64,000 nucleotides of DNA. It comes from Planotetraspora kaengkrachanensis (GTDB lineage: Bacteria > Actinomycetota > Actinomycetes > Streptosporangiales > Streptosporangiaceae). The stretch lies in assembly GCF_016862895.1 (NCBI RefSeq), contig NZ_BONV01000050.1, positions 26,696-90,695 on the forward strand, in the 5' to 3' direction. Of this stretch, positions 8,743 to 18,436 are shown in pieces. The number at the start of each line of letters is the position of its first letter. The first letter of the stretch is position 1. A model generated the notes under the pieces. The model worked only from the letters and a program-made list of their open reading frames with translations, did no database searches and was not told where the DNA came from. The position numbers were made by a program, and so were the translations under genes.

Positions 8743-11279
8743 TCACCCGGCTGACCCTGCGGAACCTCGCCGCGCACCGGCTGCGCCTCGGCCTCACCGC
8801 GCTCGCCGTGGTGCTGGGCACGGCGTTCGTCGCCGGAACGCTGATCTTCTCCAGCACGACGGACAAGGCCTTCGACGAGTTGTTCTCGGAGGGCACGCAC
8901 ACGGTGGACGTGACGGTGCAGGGCACGCGGGCGTTCACAGGCGGGGCCGACGACCTCGCCGCGAAGCCGGTTCCCGCCTCCGTCCTCGACCAGGTCCGCC
9001 GCGTGGACGGCGTGGCCGAGGCCCGCGGCCAGATCACGGGATTCGCGGCGATCGTCGGCAGGGACGGGAAGGTCGCCGGGGGGAACGGCCCGCCGCAGAT
9101 GGGGATCGGCTGGCCGTCGTCCCTGTCGGACTACACCCTCGTCAGCGGGCGAGGTCCCACGGCTCCCCATGAGGTCGCCCTCGACTCGGTCACCGCGGAG
9201 AAGACCGGATACGCGACCGGCGACCAGGTGAAGGTCGTCACGAAGGGGCCGGCCGAGCCGTACGAGGTGGTCGGGGTCTTCAAGGTCGGCGCGAGCGGGC
9301 GGACGGGCGGCGTCACCTACACCGCGTTCGAGCCCGCCACCGCGCAGCGGCTGCTGGCCGAGCCCGGCGCCTTCTCCGGGATCGTGGCCAAGGCCGCGAA
9401 CGGGGTCTCCCCGGCCGAGCTGGCCGGGCGGGTGAACGCGGTCGTGCCCGCGGGATTCGAGGCGATCACGGCCGAGCAGGCCGCGGACGACGCGGCCGGC
9501 GACGTCAAGGAGCTCCTCGGCTTCCTCAGCACGTTCCTGCTGACCTTCGGCGTCATCTCGGTCTTCGTGGGCTCGTTCATCATCTTCAACACGTTCTCGA
9601 TGCTGGTCGCGCAGCGGACCAGGGATCTGGCGCTGCTGCGCGCCGTCGGAGCGTCCCGCCGGCAGGTGACCCTCTCGGTCATGGGCGAGGCGCTCGGGGT
9701 GGGACTGCTCGGCTCGATCGCCGGCCTGCTCGCGGGGGCCGGGCTGGCGGTCGGGCTGCGCGGTCTGTTCTCCGCCATGGGCGCCGACCTTCCGACGACC
9801 GCGCTGGTCATCGCGCCGTCGACGGTCGTGTGGACCCTCGCGGTCGGCGTCGCCGTCACCCTGGTCGCGGCCTTCTTCCCGGCCCGCCGCGCTGCCCGGA
9901 CGCCCCCGGTGGCGGCGTTGCGGGACGGCACGGCGCCCCCGGCCCGGTCGCTGCGCGCCCGCGCCGTGACCGGTGGGCTGTTCGCCGCCGCGGGAGGCGC
10001 GCTGCTCGCGACCGGTCTCGCGGGCGACGCCGGCGACCCGCTTGCGCCGGTCGGAGGCGGCGCGCTGCTGGTGTTCCTGGCGGTCGCCATGCTGAGCCCT
10101 CTGTTCGCGCGGCCGGTCACCCGGCTGCTGGGTGCGCCCCTCGTCCGGCTGTTCGGCACGACGGCCAGGCTCGGCAGCGGCAACGCCCAGCGCAATCCCC
10201 GCAGGACGTCCGCCACGGCGGCGGCGCTCATGATCGGCATGGCTCTGATCGCCACGGTGTCGGTGCTCGCGGCCTCGATGACGGCCTCCATCGACAAGGC
10301 GCTCGACGGCTCGCTCGGCGCCGACTTCCAGGTCTCGGCGGGTGGCGGCTTCGGACCGCCCGGATCGTTCGACCCGTCGGTGTCGGCCGCCCTCGCCGCC
10401 GTGCCGGGTGTGAAAAACGCGACGCCGATGACGTACGCCCAGGTCAGGCTGGGCGACCAGCAGGTGTTCGCCGCCGTCGGCGACCCCGAGGAGCTGGCCG
10501 CGCCGTTCGGCCTCGAGATGAAGTCGGGCACGCTCGCCGCCGATGCCGACGAGATCCTGGTCGACGCCAGGACGGCGGCGGCGAGCGGCTGGACGACGGG
10601 GTCGTCCGTGCGGGCCCAGTACGCCGACGGCGCCCATGCGACGATCAGGATCGCGGGCGTCTTCGCGGACAACCCGATGGCCGGGCCGTACCTCCTGGGA
10701 GAGGCCACGCACGCGGCCCACTACCCGGACTCCCGGGTCTCCACCGTCCTCGTCGTCAAGGAGCCGGGCGCCGACGCCGCGACCGTCCGCAGGGGCCTGG
10801 AGGCCTCCCTGGCGGCCTATCCCAACCTGACGCTGCAGGATCGGTCCGACATCAAGGAGCAGGCCCGCGCGAGCGTCGGGCAGCTCCTCACGATGATCAG
10901 CGCCCTGCTGGTGCTCTCGATCCTGATCGCGGTCCTCGGCATCATCAACACGCTGGCGCTCTCGGTCATCGAGCGGACGCGGGAGATCGGGCTGCTCCGG
11001 GCGGTCGGAATGGGCAGGCGCCAGCTGCGCAGGATGATCCGCTACGAGTCCGTGCTCATCTCGGTGTTCGGCGCGCTGCTCGGGATCGCCGTCGGCATCG
11101 GCTTCGGCTGGGCGGTCCAGCGTGCGCTCGCCGACCAGGGAATCGACGTCCTGTCCGTGCCCGCCGCCCAGCTCGGCGCCTACCTGGCGGCGGCGGCGCT
11201 GGTCGGCGTGCTCGCGGCGGCCTGGCCGGCGCGCCGGGCGGCCAGAATGGACGTGCTGCGGGCGATCGCCGCGCAGTGA
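8739..11279 (+). CDS. FtsX-like ABC transporter permease (two FtsX domains)
   Basis: This 846-residue permease is the membrane partner of the upstream ATPase. An N-terminal membrane helix (residues 15-40) and a MacB-like periplasmic-core domain lead to FtsX domain 1 (about 250-390). Two central helices (about 410-455) precede a second anchor plus extracytoplasmic core (about 490-710) and FtsX domain 2 (about 715-846), giving roughly ten helices. Both FtsX domains keep the R-T-R-(D/E)-(L/I)-x-L-L-R-A-V-G motif. This tandem architecture fits efflux or mechanotransmission pumps for peptides or lipids rather than importers. Confidence 0.9.
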   Translation: MITRLTLRNLAAHRLRLGLTALAVVLGTAFVAGTLIFSSTTDKAFDELFSEGTHTVDVTVQGTRAFTGGADDLAAKPVPASVLDQVRRVDGVAEARGQITGFAAIVGRDGKVAGGNGPPQMGIGWPSSLSDYTLVSGRGPTAPHEVALDSVTAEKTGYATGDQVKVVTKGPAEPYEVVGVFKVGASGRTGGVTYTAFEPATAQRLLAEPGAFSGIVAKAANGVSPAELAGRVNAVVPAGFEAITAEQAADDAAGDVKELLGFLSTFLLTFGVISVFVGSFIIFNTFSMLVAQRTRDLALLRAVGASRRQVTLSVMGEALGVGLLGSIAGLLAGAGLAVGLRGLFSAMGADLPTTALVIAPSTVVWTLAVGVAVTLVAAFFPARRAARTPPVAALRDGTAPPARSLRARAVTGGLFAAAGGALLATGLAGDAGDPLAPVGGGALLVFLAVAMLSPLFARPVTRLLGAPLVRLFGTTARLGSGNAQRNPRRTSATAAALMIGMALIATVSVLAASMTASIDKALDGSLGADFQVSAGGGFGPPGSFDPSVSAALAAVPGVKNATPMTYAQVRLGDQQVFAAVGDPEELAAPFGLEMKSGTLAADADEILVDARTAAASGWTTGSSVRAQYADGAHATIRIAGVFADNPMAGPYLLGEATHAAHYPDSRVSTVLVVKEPGADAATVRRGLEASLAAYPNLTLQDRSDIKEQARASVGQLLTMISALLVLSILIAVLGIINTLALSVIERTREIGLLRAVGMGRRQLRRMIRYESVLISVFGALLGIAVGIGFGWAVQRALADQGIDVLSVPAAQLGAYLAAAALVGVLAAAWPARRAARMDVLRAIAAQ

Positions 11280-11286
11280 CAGGAAC

Positions 11287-11339
11287 TCCACCGGTACGGC
11301 TCCCGCGCTCGGGGGGGACGCGGGAGCCGTACCGGTGGA
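11287..11339. terminator. Bidirectional terminator with perfect 21-bp stem
   Basis: Perfect 21-base arms (11287-11307 and 11319-11339) enclose an 11-base loop rich in G. It lies between the convergent FtsX permease and the oligopeptide ATPase and serves both. Confidence 0.8.
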
Positions 11340-11361
11340 AACCCTTGGGGGCGCCGTCCGG

Positions 11362-12375
11362 TCAGGCGGTGGTGGCCGCGGGCTCCGCGGCGGCCGCCGG
11401 GGTGTTCTCCGGGAAGTGGCAGGCGACCTGGTGGCCGGTGGCGAGCGTCTCCAGCGGCGGCTCGACCGTCTTGCAGATCTCCTGGGCCTTCCAGCACCGG
11501 GTGTGGAACCGGCAGGCGGGCGGCGGGTTGAGCGGGGACGGCACGTCGCCCTGCAGGCGGATGCGCTCCCGCCCGCGTCCCTTGGGGTCGGGGATCGGCA
11601 CGGCGGACAGCAGCGCGTTCGTGTACGGGTGCATGGGCGACTCGTACAGGCTCTTGCGGTCGGCCAGCTCGACGATCTTGCCGAGGTACATCACGGCGAC
11701 CCGGTCGCTGATGTGCCGGACCACCGACAGGTCGTGCGCGATCACCACGTAGGTGAGGTCGAGCTCGCCCTGCAGGTCCTCGAGGAGGTTCACCACCTGA
11801 GCCTGGATCGACACGTCGAGCGCGGAGACCGGCTCGTCCGCGATGATCAGCTTCGGCTTGAGCGCCAGGGTCCTCGCGATGCCGATGCGCTGCCGCTGAC
11901 CGCCGGAGAACTCGTGCGGATAACGGTTGTAGTGCTCCGGGTTGAGGCCCACCAGCTCCAGGATCTCCTGGACCGCCTTCTTGGTGCCCTGCTCGGTCTT
12001 GATGCCCTGGATCCGGAACGGGGCGCCGACGATGGCGCCGACCGTGTGCCGGGGGTTGAGCGAGCTGTAGGGGTCCTGGAAGATCATCTGCACGTCCCGG
12101 CGGAGCGGGCGCATCCGGCCCTGGGACATGTGCGTGATGTCGTTGCCCTCGAAGACGATCTTCCCGCCGGTCGGCTCGATGAGCCGGGTGATCAGCCGCC
12201 CGGTCGTCGTCTTGCCGCATCCCGACTCGCCCACCAGGCCGAGCGTCTCGCCCTTGACGACGTCGAAGCTGACGCCGTCGACGGCCTTGACCGCCGCCAC
12301 CTGGCGCTGGAGGAGCCCCTTGGTCACGGGGAAATGCTTCTCCAGCCCCTGGACGGACAGCAGGGGCTCACTCAT
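11362..12375 (-). CDS. Oligopeptide/dipeptide ABC transporter ATP-binding protein (OppF/DppF-like)
   Basis: This 337-residue ATPase is one of two that drive the peptide importer. Walker [10 protein letters not shown], signature [15 protein letters not shown] and Walker [13 protein letters not shown] are present, and the C-terminal oligopeptide-binding extension has the Cys-containing [11 protein letters not shown] region. The ATG at 12375 is preferred over an in-frame GTG at 12444 because a GGAGAG site precedes it. It is the last gene of the five-gene importer operon and ends at the strong bidirectional hairpin. Substrate specificity (peptide, nickel or opine) cannot be read. Confidence 0.9.
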   Translation of the reverse strand: MSEPLLSVQGLEKHFPVTKGLLQRQVAAVKAVDGVSFDVVKGETLGLVGESGCGKTTTGRLITRLIEPTGGKIVFEGNDITHMSQGRMRPLRRDVQMIFQDPYSSLNPRHTVGAIVGAPFRIQGIKTEQGTKKAVQEILELVGLNPEHYNRYPHEFSGGQRQRIGIARTLALKPKLIIADEPVSALDVSIQAQVVNLLEDLQGELDLTYVVIAHDLSVVRHISDRVAVMYLGKIVELADRKSLYESPMHPYTNALLSAVPIPDPKGRGRERIRLQGDVPSPLNPPPACRFHTRCWKAQEICKTVEPPLETLATGHQVACHFPENTPAAAAEPAATTA

Positions 12376-12453
12376 GGGTCTCTCCTCGCGTGACGACTCG
12401 CGCTCCGCTCCGGCGGGACGCCGCGTTCGTCGTGTCTCGCTCACCGCGCCGGC

Positions 12454-13479
12454 TCATGACGCCTCCAGGCTCGGCTTGATCTCGGCCTCCCAGATGGAGC
12501 GCCGCATGTCACGTGGCATGTGGCAGCGCACCAGGTGACCGCCCTCGGTCTCCGCGAGCTGCGGGACCTCGCTCTTGGCCTTGCCGTCCGTGCGGTCCTC
12601 GAAGGTGCAACGCGGATGGAAGGCGCACCCGGCCGGCACGTTGATCAGCGACGGCGGCGAGCCCTTGATCGGCAGGAGCCGTTCGGTCCGATCGCGGTCG
12701 AGCCGGGGCATGGAGCCCAGCAGACCCCAGGTGTAGGGGTGCTCGGGCCGTTCGAAAATGTCCTCGGCGGTGCCGTACTCGATGCACTTGCCGCCGTACA
12801 TGACCAGGATGTCGTCGGAAAGCTCGGCGACCACGCCCAGGTCGTGCGTGATGATGATCAGGGCGGCGTTGAAGTCGCGCTGGAGGTCACGCATCAGGTC
12901 GAGGATCTGCGCCTGGACGGTGACGTCGAGGGCCGTTGTCGGCTCATCGGCGATCAGCAGTTCGGGGTCGCAGCTCAGCGCCATCGCGATCATGGCCCGC
13001 TGCCGCATGCCGCCGGAGAACTCGTGCGGGTAGCTGTCCACCCGCCGGTCCGGCTGCGGGATGCCCACCCGGCCGAGCAGGTCGATCGCGTGCTTGCGCG
13101 CGACCTTCTTGCTGACGTCGTTGTGGATCCGGTACGCCTCGATGATCTGGGCGCCCACCGTGTAGAACGGGTGCATCGCCGACAGCGGATCCTGGAAGAT
13201 CATCGCCATCTTCTTGCCGCGGAGCGTGCGCACGTGATCGGCGCTGGCGCCGACGAGTTCCTCGCCGTCCAGCCAGATCTCGCCGCCGAGCTTCGCACGC
13301 CCGCCCTTGTGCAGGCCGAGGATGCCCAGCGAGGTGACGCTCTTGCCGGAGCCGGACTCCCCCACGATGCCGAGGGTCTTGCCGCGGTCGAGCGAGAAGG
13401 ACAGCCCGTCGACGGACTTGACCAGGCCGTCGTCGGTCGGGAAGTGGACCTTCAGGTCCTTCAGTTCAAGAAAGCTCAC
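12454..13479 (-). CDS. Oligopeptide/dipeptide ABC transporter ATP-binding protein (OppD/DppD-like)
   Basis: This 341-residue ATPase is the second motor subunit of the importer. It shows Walker A GESGSGKS, signature FSGGMRQRAMIAMAL, Walker B LLIADEPTTALD and the C-terminal Cys cluster CAFHPRCTF typical of OppD/DppD. Its start lies 55 bases after the permease stop, behind a GGAGGG site, and it precedes the OppF-like gene. Together the two form the heterodimeric nucleotide-binding core of a type I importer. Confidence 0.92.
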   Translation of the reverse strand: MSFLELKDLKVHFPTDDGLVKSVDGLSFSLDRGKTLGIVGESGSGKSVTSLGILGLHKGGRAKLGGEIWLDGEELVGASADHVRTLRGKKMAMIFQDPLSAMHPFYTVGAQIIEAYRIHNDVSKKVARKHAIDLLGRVGIPQPDRRVDSYPHEFSGGMRQRAMIAMALSCDPELLIADEPTTALDVTVQAQILDLMRDLQRDFNAALIIITHDLGVVAELSDDILVMYGGKCIEYGTAEDIFERPEHPYTWGLLGSMPRLDRDRTERLLPIKGSPPSLINVPAGCAFHPRCTFEDRTDGKAKSEVPQLAETEGGHLVRCHMPRDMRRSIWEAEIKPSLEAS

Positions 13480-13534
13480 GAGCCCTCCTTCGTCGGCCTC
13501 ACTCGCGGGCTCCCGTGCTTATTCGTTCGCTCGT

Positions 13535-14548
13535 TCACACGAGCCTCACCCTCGGGTCGACCACGGCGTACAGGAGGTCGACGACCAGGTTCGCGAAGAC
13601 CACGAAGAACGCGGCGACGAGCGTCACGCCCATGACCTGGGGAAGGTCCTGGTGGCCGATGGCGTCGATGGCGTACTTGCCCATGCCCGGCAGGGAATAG
13701 GTGCTCTCGGTGAGCACCGCGCCGCCGAGCAGCAGTCCCAGGTCGAGACCGAAGATCGTAAGGATGGGGGTGAGCGCGCCGCGCAGGCCGTGCTTGGCGA
13801 CCACGACCCGTTCCGGCAGGCCCTTGGCCCGCGCGGTCCGGATGTAGTCCTCGCCCATCGTCTCCAGCATGCCCGCCCGGGTGAGCCGGGCATACCCGGC
13901 GGCGTACAGGAAGGCGAGCGTGATCCACGGCAACAGCAGGTTGTACGCCCACGTGGCCGGGTTGTCGAGGAAAGGCGTATACGTGTTGCCCGGTGCCGTG
14001 ATGTGCAGGCCGTAGCTGAACACCACGAGCGACACGATTCCGGTGAAGAAGATGGGTAGCGACACGCCCGCGAGGGCGATGCCCATCGCCGCCCGGTCGA
14101 AGAAGCTGCCGCGTCTCAGCGCGGACAGCACGCCGGTGGCGACTCCGGCGATGACCCAGATCAGCGCGGCCCCGATCGCCAGGGAGACCGTGACGGGGAG
14201 CCGGTCGAGCAGGTCCGGCCAGACCGGCAGCCGGGTGAGGAAGGAGTACCCGAAGCAGGGCGCCGGGCAGTGCTCCACGCCGGGGCCGTAGTCGTAGTCG
14301 GCGCCGGCCACGATGCCCTTCGCGAAGCGCCCGTACTGCACGACGAGCGGATCGTTGAAGCCCAGCTTCTCAGCCGCGACCTTGACCTGCTCCGCCGAGG
14401 CGGTGCGCCCGACGTAACGGGCGGCGAGATCCTCCGACGTCGCGCCGGCCAGGCGCGGCACCAGGAAGAAGATGGCGAACGTGATGATGCTCACGATGGA
14501 GAGCATCACGACCGACCAGATCAGCCGCCGGATGATGTATGTGACCAC
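13535..14548 (-). CDS. Peptide ABC transporter permease (DppB/OppB-like)
   Basis: This 337-residue inner-membrane permease has six predicted helices. The first is at residues 10-30, followed by the large extracytoplasmic segment typical of DppB. The EAA loop contacting the ATPases is near residues 225-250 (ARAKGLPERVVVAKHGLRGA). It sits between the binding protein and the ATPases in the operon. The gap before it holds a stable hairpin that could lower its expression relative to the binding protein. Confidence 0.92.
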   Translation of the reverse strand: MVTYIIRRLIWSVVMLSIVSIITFAIFFLVPRLAGATSEDLAARYVGRTASAEQVKVAAEKLGFNDPLVVQYGRFAKGIVAGADYDYGPGVEHCPAPCFGYSFLTRLPVWPDLLDRLPVTVSLAIGAALIWVIAGVATGVLSALRRGSFFDRAAMGIALAGVSLPIFFTGIVSLVVFSYGLHITAPGNTYTPFLDNPATWAYNLLLPWITLAFLYAAGYARLTRAGMLETMGEDYIRTARAKGLPERVVVAKHGLRGALTPILTIFGLDLGLLLGGAVLTESTYSLPGMGKYAIDAIGHQDLPQVMGVTLVAAFFVVFANLVVDLLYAVVDPRVRLV

Positions 14549-14563
14549 TGTCCCCCCGGCTCC

Positions 14564-14591
14564 GGGGGCCGGCCCTTACGAGCCGGCCCCC
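14564..14591 (-). promoter_or_regulatory. Intercistronic hairpin between binding protein and permease genes
   Basis: A ten-base GC stem with an eight-base loop lies 15 bases ahead of the DppB start. Such hairpins after substrate-binding protein genes are known to act as partial terminators or to protect the upstream message; here the role is inferred. Confidence 0.5.
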
Positions 14592-14637
14592 TTGCCGCGT
14601 TCACGCGTAGCGCGGATCTATCGGATGTGCAGGGTTG

Positions 14638-16410
14638 TTACTTGACGCCCATGCCGAGGTAGTCGTACATGCCGTACGCGTCGTTGACGAACACGTTCGT
14701 CGCGTTCTTGCTGCGCACCAGCAGAGCCTTGGCCCAGACGTTCGGCAGGATGTAGGCGTCATCCATGACCTTCTTGTCGATCTGGGTCCAGATGGCGTTG
14801 CGGGCGTTGGCGTCGGTCTGCTCCATCGCCTGGTCGATCAGCTTGTCGACCTCGGGGTCGCGGACGCTGACGTTCGAGGAACCGCCGGTGTCACGGATGA
14901 CGCGGCTGTCGACGATCTGCTGGAGGAAGCCGAAGCCGTCGGGCCAGTCCGACTGCCAGCCGTTCATGGCCAGGCCGAGCTTGTTGTCCTTGGCGTAGCC
15001 CGGCTTGCCGGCGTACAGGGCGAAGTAGTCGGCCTGCGGGAAGGGCTTGAGGGTCAGCTTGATGCCCACGCGGCCCAGCGACTGCTGGAGCGCCTCGGCG
15101 GCCGCCTTCTCCTTCGGACGCTCGGCCCGGTAGGAGATGTTGGTCTCGAAGCCGTTCGGCTGGCCACAGGCGGTCAGCGCCTCCTTGGCCTTGGTGACGT
15201 CGCCCTTGTTGTCGGCGCCCGGCACCCAGGTGTTGAAGTCCTCGTGGCCGGGGATCGACGGCGGCAGCAGGCTGGTGGCGATCTGACCACCGGCGAACTC
15301 GCCGCCCCACGCGGTCTGCAGCGCCGTCTTGTCGGCGGCGTACTCGACGGCCTTGCGGCACTCGAGGTTGTCGAGCGGCGGGACGTTGCCGTTGATCGAC
15401 GTGTACCAGAGGCGGGTGCCGGTCGGGTTGTCCGTGTTCGCCTTCATCGCCGGGTCCGGCAGGACGCGGCCGAGGGCGGCCGGCTGCACACCGGTGCCCG
15501 CGATGTCGACGTCGAGGTCACCGGCGAGGATCCGGTTGTCGATGTCGTCGGCGTTGACGTTGGTGGCGACGTCGTAACCGTCGGGCAGCGCCTTGCGGTT
15601 CGGGTCGGTCGCCGGGTCCCACTGGTCGTTGCGGACGAGCGTGAAGCCCTTGCCGATCTCGTTCTTGTCGAACTTGTACGGCCCGGTGGAGATCACGTGC
15701 TCCTTGTACTTCGCGCCGGTGTCCTTGGCCTTGGGGACCGGGATGGTGGCGGGAAGCTGGGCGAAGTAGTCGAAGTTGCTCAGCGGCTTGATGAGGTGGA
15801 AGACGATCGTCTGGTCGTCCGGCGTCTCGATGGCGCTGTCGGTGTTGGCGTCCGGCGACTTGTAGGCGCCCTTGTAGTCCTTGGGCCAGTTCAGGAAGTC
15901 GTTGAAGTAGGTGTACCCGTCAGGGAACACCTCCTTGTCGAACGACCGCTCGACGCCGTACTTCACGTCCTTGGACGTGACGGGGGTGCCGTCCTCGAAC
16001 TTGATGCCGGCCTTGAGCTTGTAGGTCCAGGTCTTGGCGTCGTCGCTCGGCGTGCCCAGGCCCTCGGCGAGGTCGGGCGTCAGCTCGTTGCCCTCCTTGC
16101 CGGGCGCGGACTTGAACATCACCAGCGAGCGGCCGTAGAGCCGGATGAAGTTCCAGGAGTAGCCGTAGTACGTGTCGCCCGGGTCGAGGGAGTCCCAGTC
16201 ACCCGCGTTCGCGAACTTGAGGATGCCCCCCTTCTTGTCCGACGGGTTGACCACCGCGGTGAGGGCGCCGTTGAACTCGCCCGTCGCTCCGGCCGCCGTC
16301 GCCCCACCGGACGCCGACGGCGTGCTGCTCGAACCGCCTCCACAGGCGGCGAGGCCGAGAGCGAGGACCGCGCTCAGCGCGGCCACGCCCAGTCTCGTTG
16401 TTTTCTGCAT
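14638..16410 (-). CDS. Peptide ABC transporter substrate-binding lipoprotein (SBP_bac_5)
   Basis: This 590-residue extracellular binding protein feeds the importer. Its N-terminus has a lipobox (LGLAAC, Cys at about residue 23) followed by a Gly/Ser linker, so it is anchored to the outer face of the membrane. The body is a family 5 solute-binding fold and is longer than typical DppA (about 535). It is transcribed between two permease genes, an unusual order (C, A, B, D, F). Whether it binds peptides, nickel or another solute cannot be told. Confidence 0.9.
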   Translation of the reverse strand: MQKTTRLGVAALSAVLALGLAACGGGSSSTPSASGGATAAGATGEFNGALTAVVNPSDKKGGILKFANAGDWDSLDPGDTYYGYSWNFIRLYGRSLVMFKSAPGKEGNELTPDLAEGLGTPSDDAKTWTYKLKAGIKFEDGTPVTSKDVKYGVERSFDKEVFPDGYTYFNDFLNWPKDYKGAYKSPDANTDSAIETPDDQTIVFHLIKPLSNFDYFAQLPATIPVPKAKDTGAKYKEHVISTGPYKFDKNEIGKGFTLVRNDQWDPATDPNRKALPDGYDVATNVNADDIDNRILAGDLDVDIAGTGVQPAALGRVLPDPAMKANTDNPTGTRLWYTSINGNVPPLDNLECRKAVEYAADKTALQTAWGGEFAGGQIATSLLPPSIPGHEDFNTWVPGADNKGDVTKAKEALTACGQPNGFETNISYRAERPKEKAAAEALQQSLGRVGIKLTLKPFPQADYFALYAGKPGYAKDNKLGLAMNGWQSDWPDGFGFLQQIVDSRVIRDTGGSSNVSVRDPEVDKLIDQAMEQTDANARNAIWTQIDKKVMDDAYILPNVWAKALLVRSKNATNVFVNDAYGMYDYLGMGVK

Positions 16411-16463
16411 CTACGGATCCCTTGATTGGTAGAGCCGGGGAACTTACCGGAAATCGAGAGAAT

Positions 16464-17459
16464 TCATCGAGCCTTCGGATCGAGGGCATCCCTCAGGCCA
16501 TCGCCGAACAGGTTGAACGCCAGGACGGTGATGAAGATCGCCATGCCGGGGAAGAACATGAAGTGCGGAACCGTGTAGAACCGGACCGCGTCCGACAACA
16601 TGCCGCCCCACGTGGGGGTGGGCGGCCTGACACCGACGCCGAGGAACGACAGCGCCGCCTCGAAGAGCACGTTCGTCGGGATCAGCAACGTCGCGTAGAT
16701 CAGGATCGGCGCGACGAGGTTGGGCAACATCTCGCGGAAGATGATGTACGGCCCGCGGGCGCCCAGGCTCCGGGCCGCGTCCACGAACTCACGCTCACGC
16801 AGCGACAACGTCTGCCCGCGAATGATGCGGCCGATGTACGGCCAGTTGAAGAAGCCGATGATGAAGATCAGCAGGGAGACACGCAGAGTGTCGCCGGTCA
16901 GGCCGAACGCGCTGTCCGGGACGACGCCCGCGAGCGCGATGGCGAAGACCAGGATCGGGAAGGCCAGGAAGACGTCCATCGCCTTGCTGATGATCGAGTC
17001 GACGATTCCGCCGAAATATCCCGCCGTGACGCCGAGCAGCGTGCCGATGACGACGGACAACAACGTCGCGAGGAAGGCGATCAGCAGCGAGATGCGGGCG
17101 CCGTAGACGACGCGGCTGAAGATGTCGCGGCCGTTGACGGGCTCGATCCCGAAGAGGTGGTCGGCGCTTATGCCCGTACCGCTCTTGGGCACCAGCGTGG
17201 CCGGGTCGATGAGATCGGAGTTGAACTGCGTGGGGTCCTGGCCGAAGATTCCGGCGATCACCGGTGCGAAGATCGCCACCAGGATCAGGAAGATCACCAC
17301 CATGCCGCCCGCGAGGGCGACCTTGTCGCGCTTGAGGCGCATCCAGGCGATCTGGCCGAGCGAACGGCCCTGGATCGCCTTGGCCTCGGACTGCCCCGCG
17401 AGGACGGATTCTGGCGTGGCCTCGAATTCCGATCCGGGCACGTCCAGCGGCGCGGTCAT
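16464..17459 (-). CDS. Peptide ABC transporter permease (DppC/OppC-like)
   Basis: This 331-residue permease is the second channel subunit of the importer. A cytoplasmic N-terminal tail of about 45 residues precedes the first helix (GMVVIFLILVAIFAPV). The OppC N-terminal segment and the EAA loop (AARSLGARGPYIIFREMLPN) are recognisable. It is the first gene of the operon, starting at an ATG behind AAGGAGGG. The 315-base region upstream should contain the operon promoter. Confidence 0.92.
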   Translation of the reverse strand: MTAPLDVPGSEFEATPESVLAGQSEAKAIQGRSLGQIAWMRLKRDKVALAGGMVVIFLILVAIFAPVIAGIFGQDPTQFNSDLIDPATLVPKSGTGISADHLFGIEPVNGRDIFSRVVYGARISLLIAFLATLLSVVIGTLLGVTAGYFGGIVDSIISKAMDVFLAFPILVFAIALAGVVPDSAFGLTGDTLRVSLLIFIIGFFNWPYIGRIIRGQTLSLREREFVDAARSLGARGPYIIFREMLPNLVAPILIYATLLIPTNVLFEAALSFLGVGVRPPTPTWGGMLSDAVRFYTVPHFMFFPGMAIFITVLAFNLFGDGLRDALDPKAR

Positions 17460-17774
17460 AGACCCTCCTTGCGCGGTCCCATGACCAAGGTGCTGACTTC
17501 CTTACTGACCTTGCTACGCGCGGCCATGGGTATGGGGCCCCCTGGATCGCAGACGACAGTGTTCCCGAGACCCGGGTGTGTGGGCCTCTGGAACGCACAA
17601 TGTATGCGCTGAGCTGCAGTGACCAGGACCTAGAGGGCGCCTGTTGTTCAACTGTGATTCATGCGAAACTCATTCGTGTTGATCTTGGAAGGATTGTCGG
17701 GGTCTCGTTTCTGTTGTGTCGCAGATCCGTGACAGAACGTCGATGAGTGTCACAAGTCACCAAATGTGGGATCT
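17460..17774. other. Non-coding region upstream of the peptide importer operon
   Basis: This 315-base stretch has no credible gene. It is less GC-rich than its surroundings around 17640-17765, which suits a promoter region for the minus-strand operon starting at 17459. A hairpin (GTGGGATC and complement, 17766-17788) overlaps the 3' end of the next upstream gene and may end its transcript. I cannot place a convincing -35/-10 pair. Confidence 0.4.
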
Positions 17775-18251
17775 TCAGCTGATCCCACGCCGCTTGAGGA
17801 TGTCCTCGATGTCGGAGAAATCGTCGGCGGGCGCGGGCTTGGCGCCCCCCTCGACGGGCTGCGGCCCGGCCGCCTTGGCCGGCTTGCGGGGCGTGCCCGG
17901 CTTCGCGGCCGCCTCCGGGTCGGCGCCGGCCGCGCGCGCCCGGGACAGGGTCCTGCCCCGCATCCCGCCCGAGACGAAGAAGAGCAGGGCCGACACTCCG
18001 GTGACGACGACGCCCGCCCAGACCATCGGCGAGAAGACGAGGCCGGTGACGAAGCCCACGACGGCGGAGCCGATGTTCCACACCGTCCTGAGCGCTCCGG
18101 TGAGGTAGGCCGCCAGGGGCAGCAGCGACCAGGCGGTGGCGCGCAACCCCGCGGCGAGTCCCCTGCGGCGGAAGGCCAGATAGCTCAGCGCGATCCCCAC
18201 AGCGGTGACCCCGGCGCTGAGCGGCAGCCAGGCGATCTGGTCGAAGGTCAT
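17775..18251 (-). CDS. Small membrane protein of unknown function
   Basis: This 158-residue protein has three to four predicted membrane helices in residues 5-93 (for example VWAGVVVTGVSALLFFVSG). A cytoplasmic tail rich in Ala, Pro and Lys follows and ends in an acidic DDFSDIEDILKRRGIS segment that could be a helical docking motif. I recognise no enzyme domain. The gene stands alone between the peptide importer and the HAD gene. A conserved actinobacterial membrane protein is likely, but no role can be given. Confidence 0.7.
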   Translation of the reverse strand: MTFDQIAWLPLSAGVTAVGIALSYLAFRRRGLAAGLRATAWSLLPLAAYLTGALRTVWNIGSAVVGFVTGLVFSPMVWAGVVVTGVSALLFFVSGGMRGRTLSRARAAGADPEAAAKPGTPRKPAKAAGPQPVEGGAKPAPADDFSDIEDILKRRGIS

Positions 18252-18436
18252 GGCGGTCCCCTAAGTCACGGCCGGACATCACTGTCCATCCTGGCACGCG
18301 GCCCGCCGCTCCGCGCGGGAGTGATCACCCGTCGGCCGCCGGTGGCGATCATGCATGCGTCCGGCGGCCGGGGAGCACGTACGGCTCCCGGGATCAGAGC
18401 TCCGGGATCAGCGGCCCGTGAGCGGCCCCTCCGTGA

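Noticed and set aside
8703..11291. 862-residue minus-strand reading frame opposite the FtsX permease
   Set aside because: It is a GC-bias shadow: rich in Arg, Gly, Asp and His with no domain. The plus strand has clear FtsX motifs.
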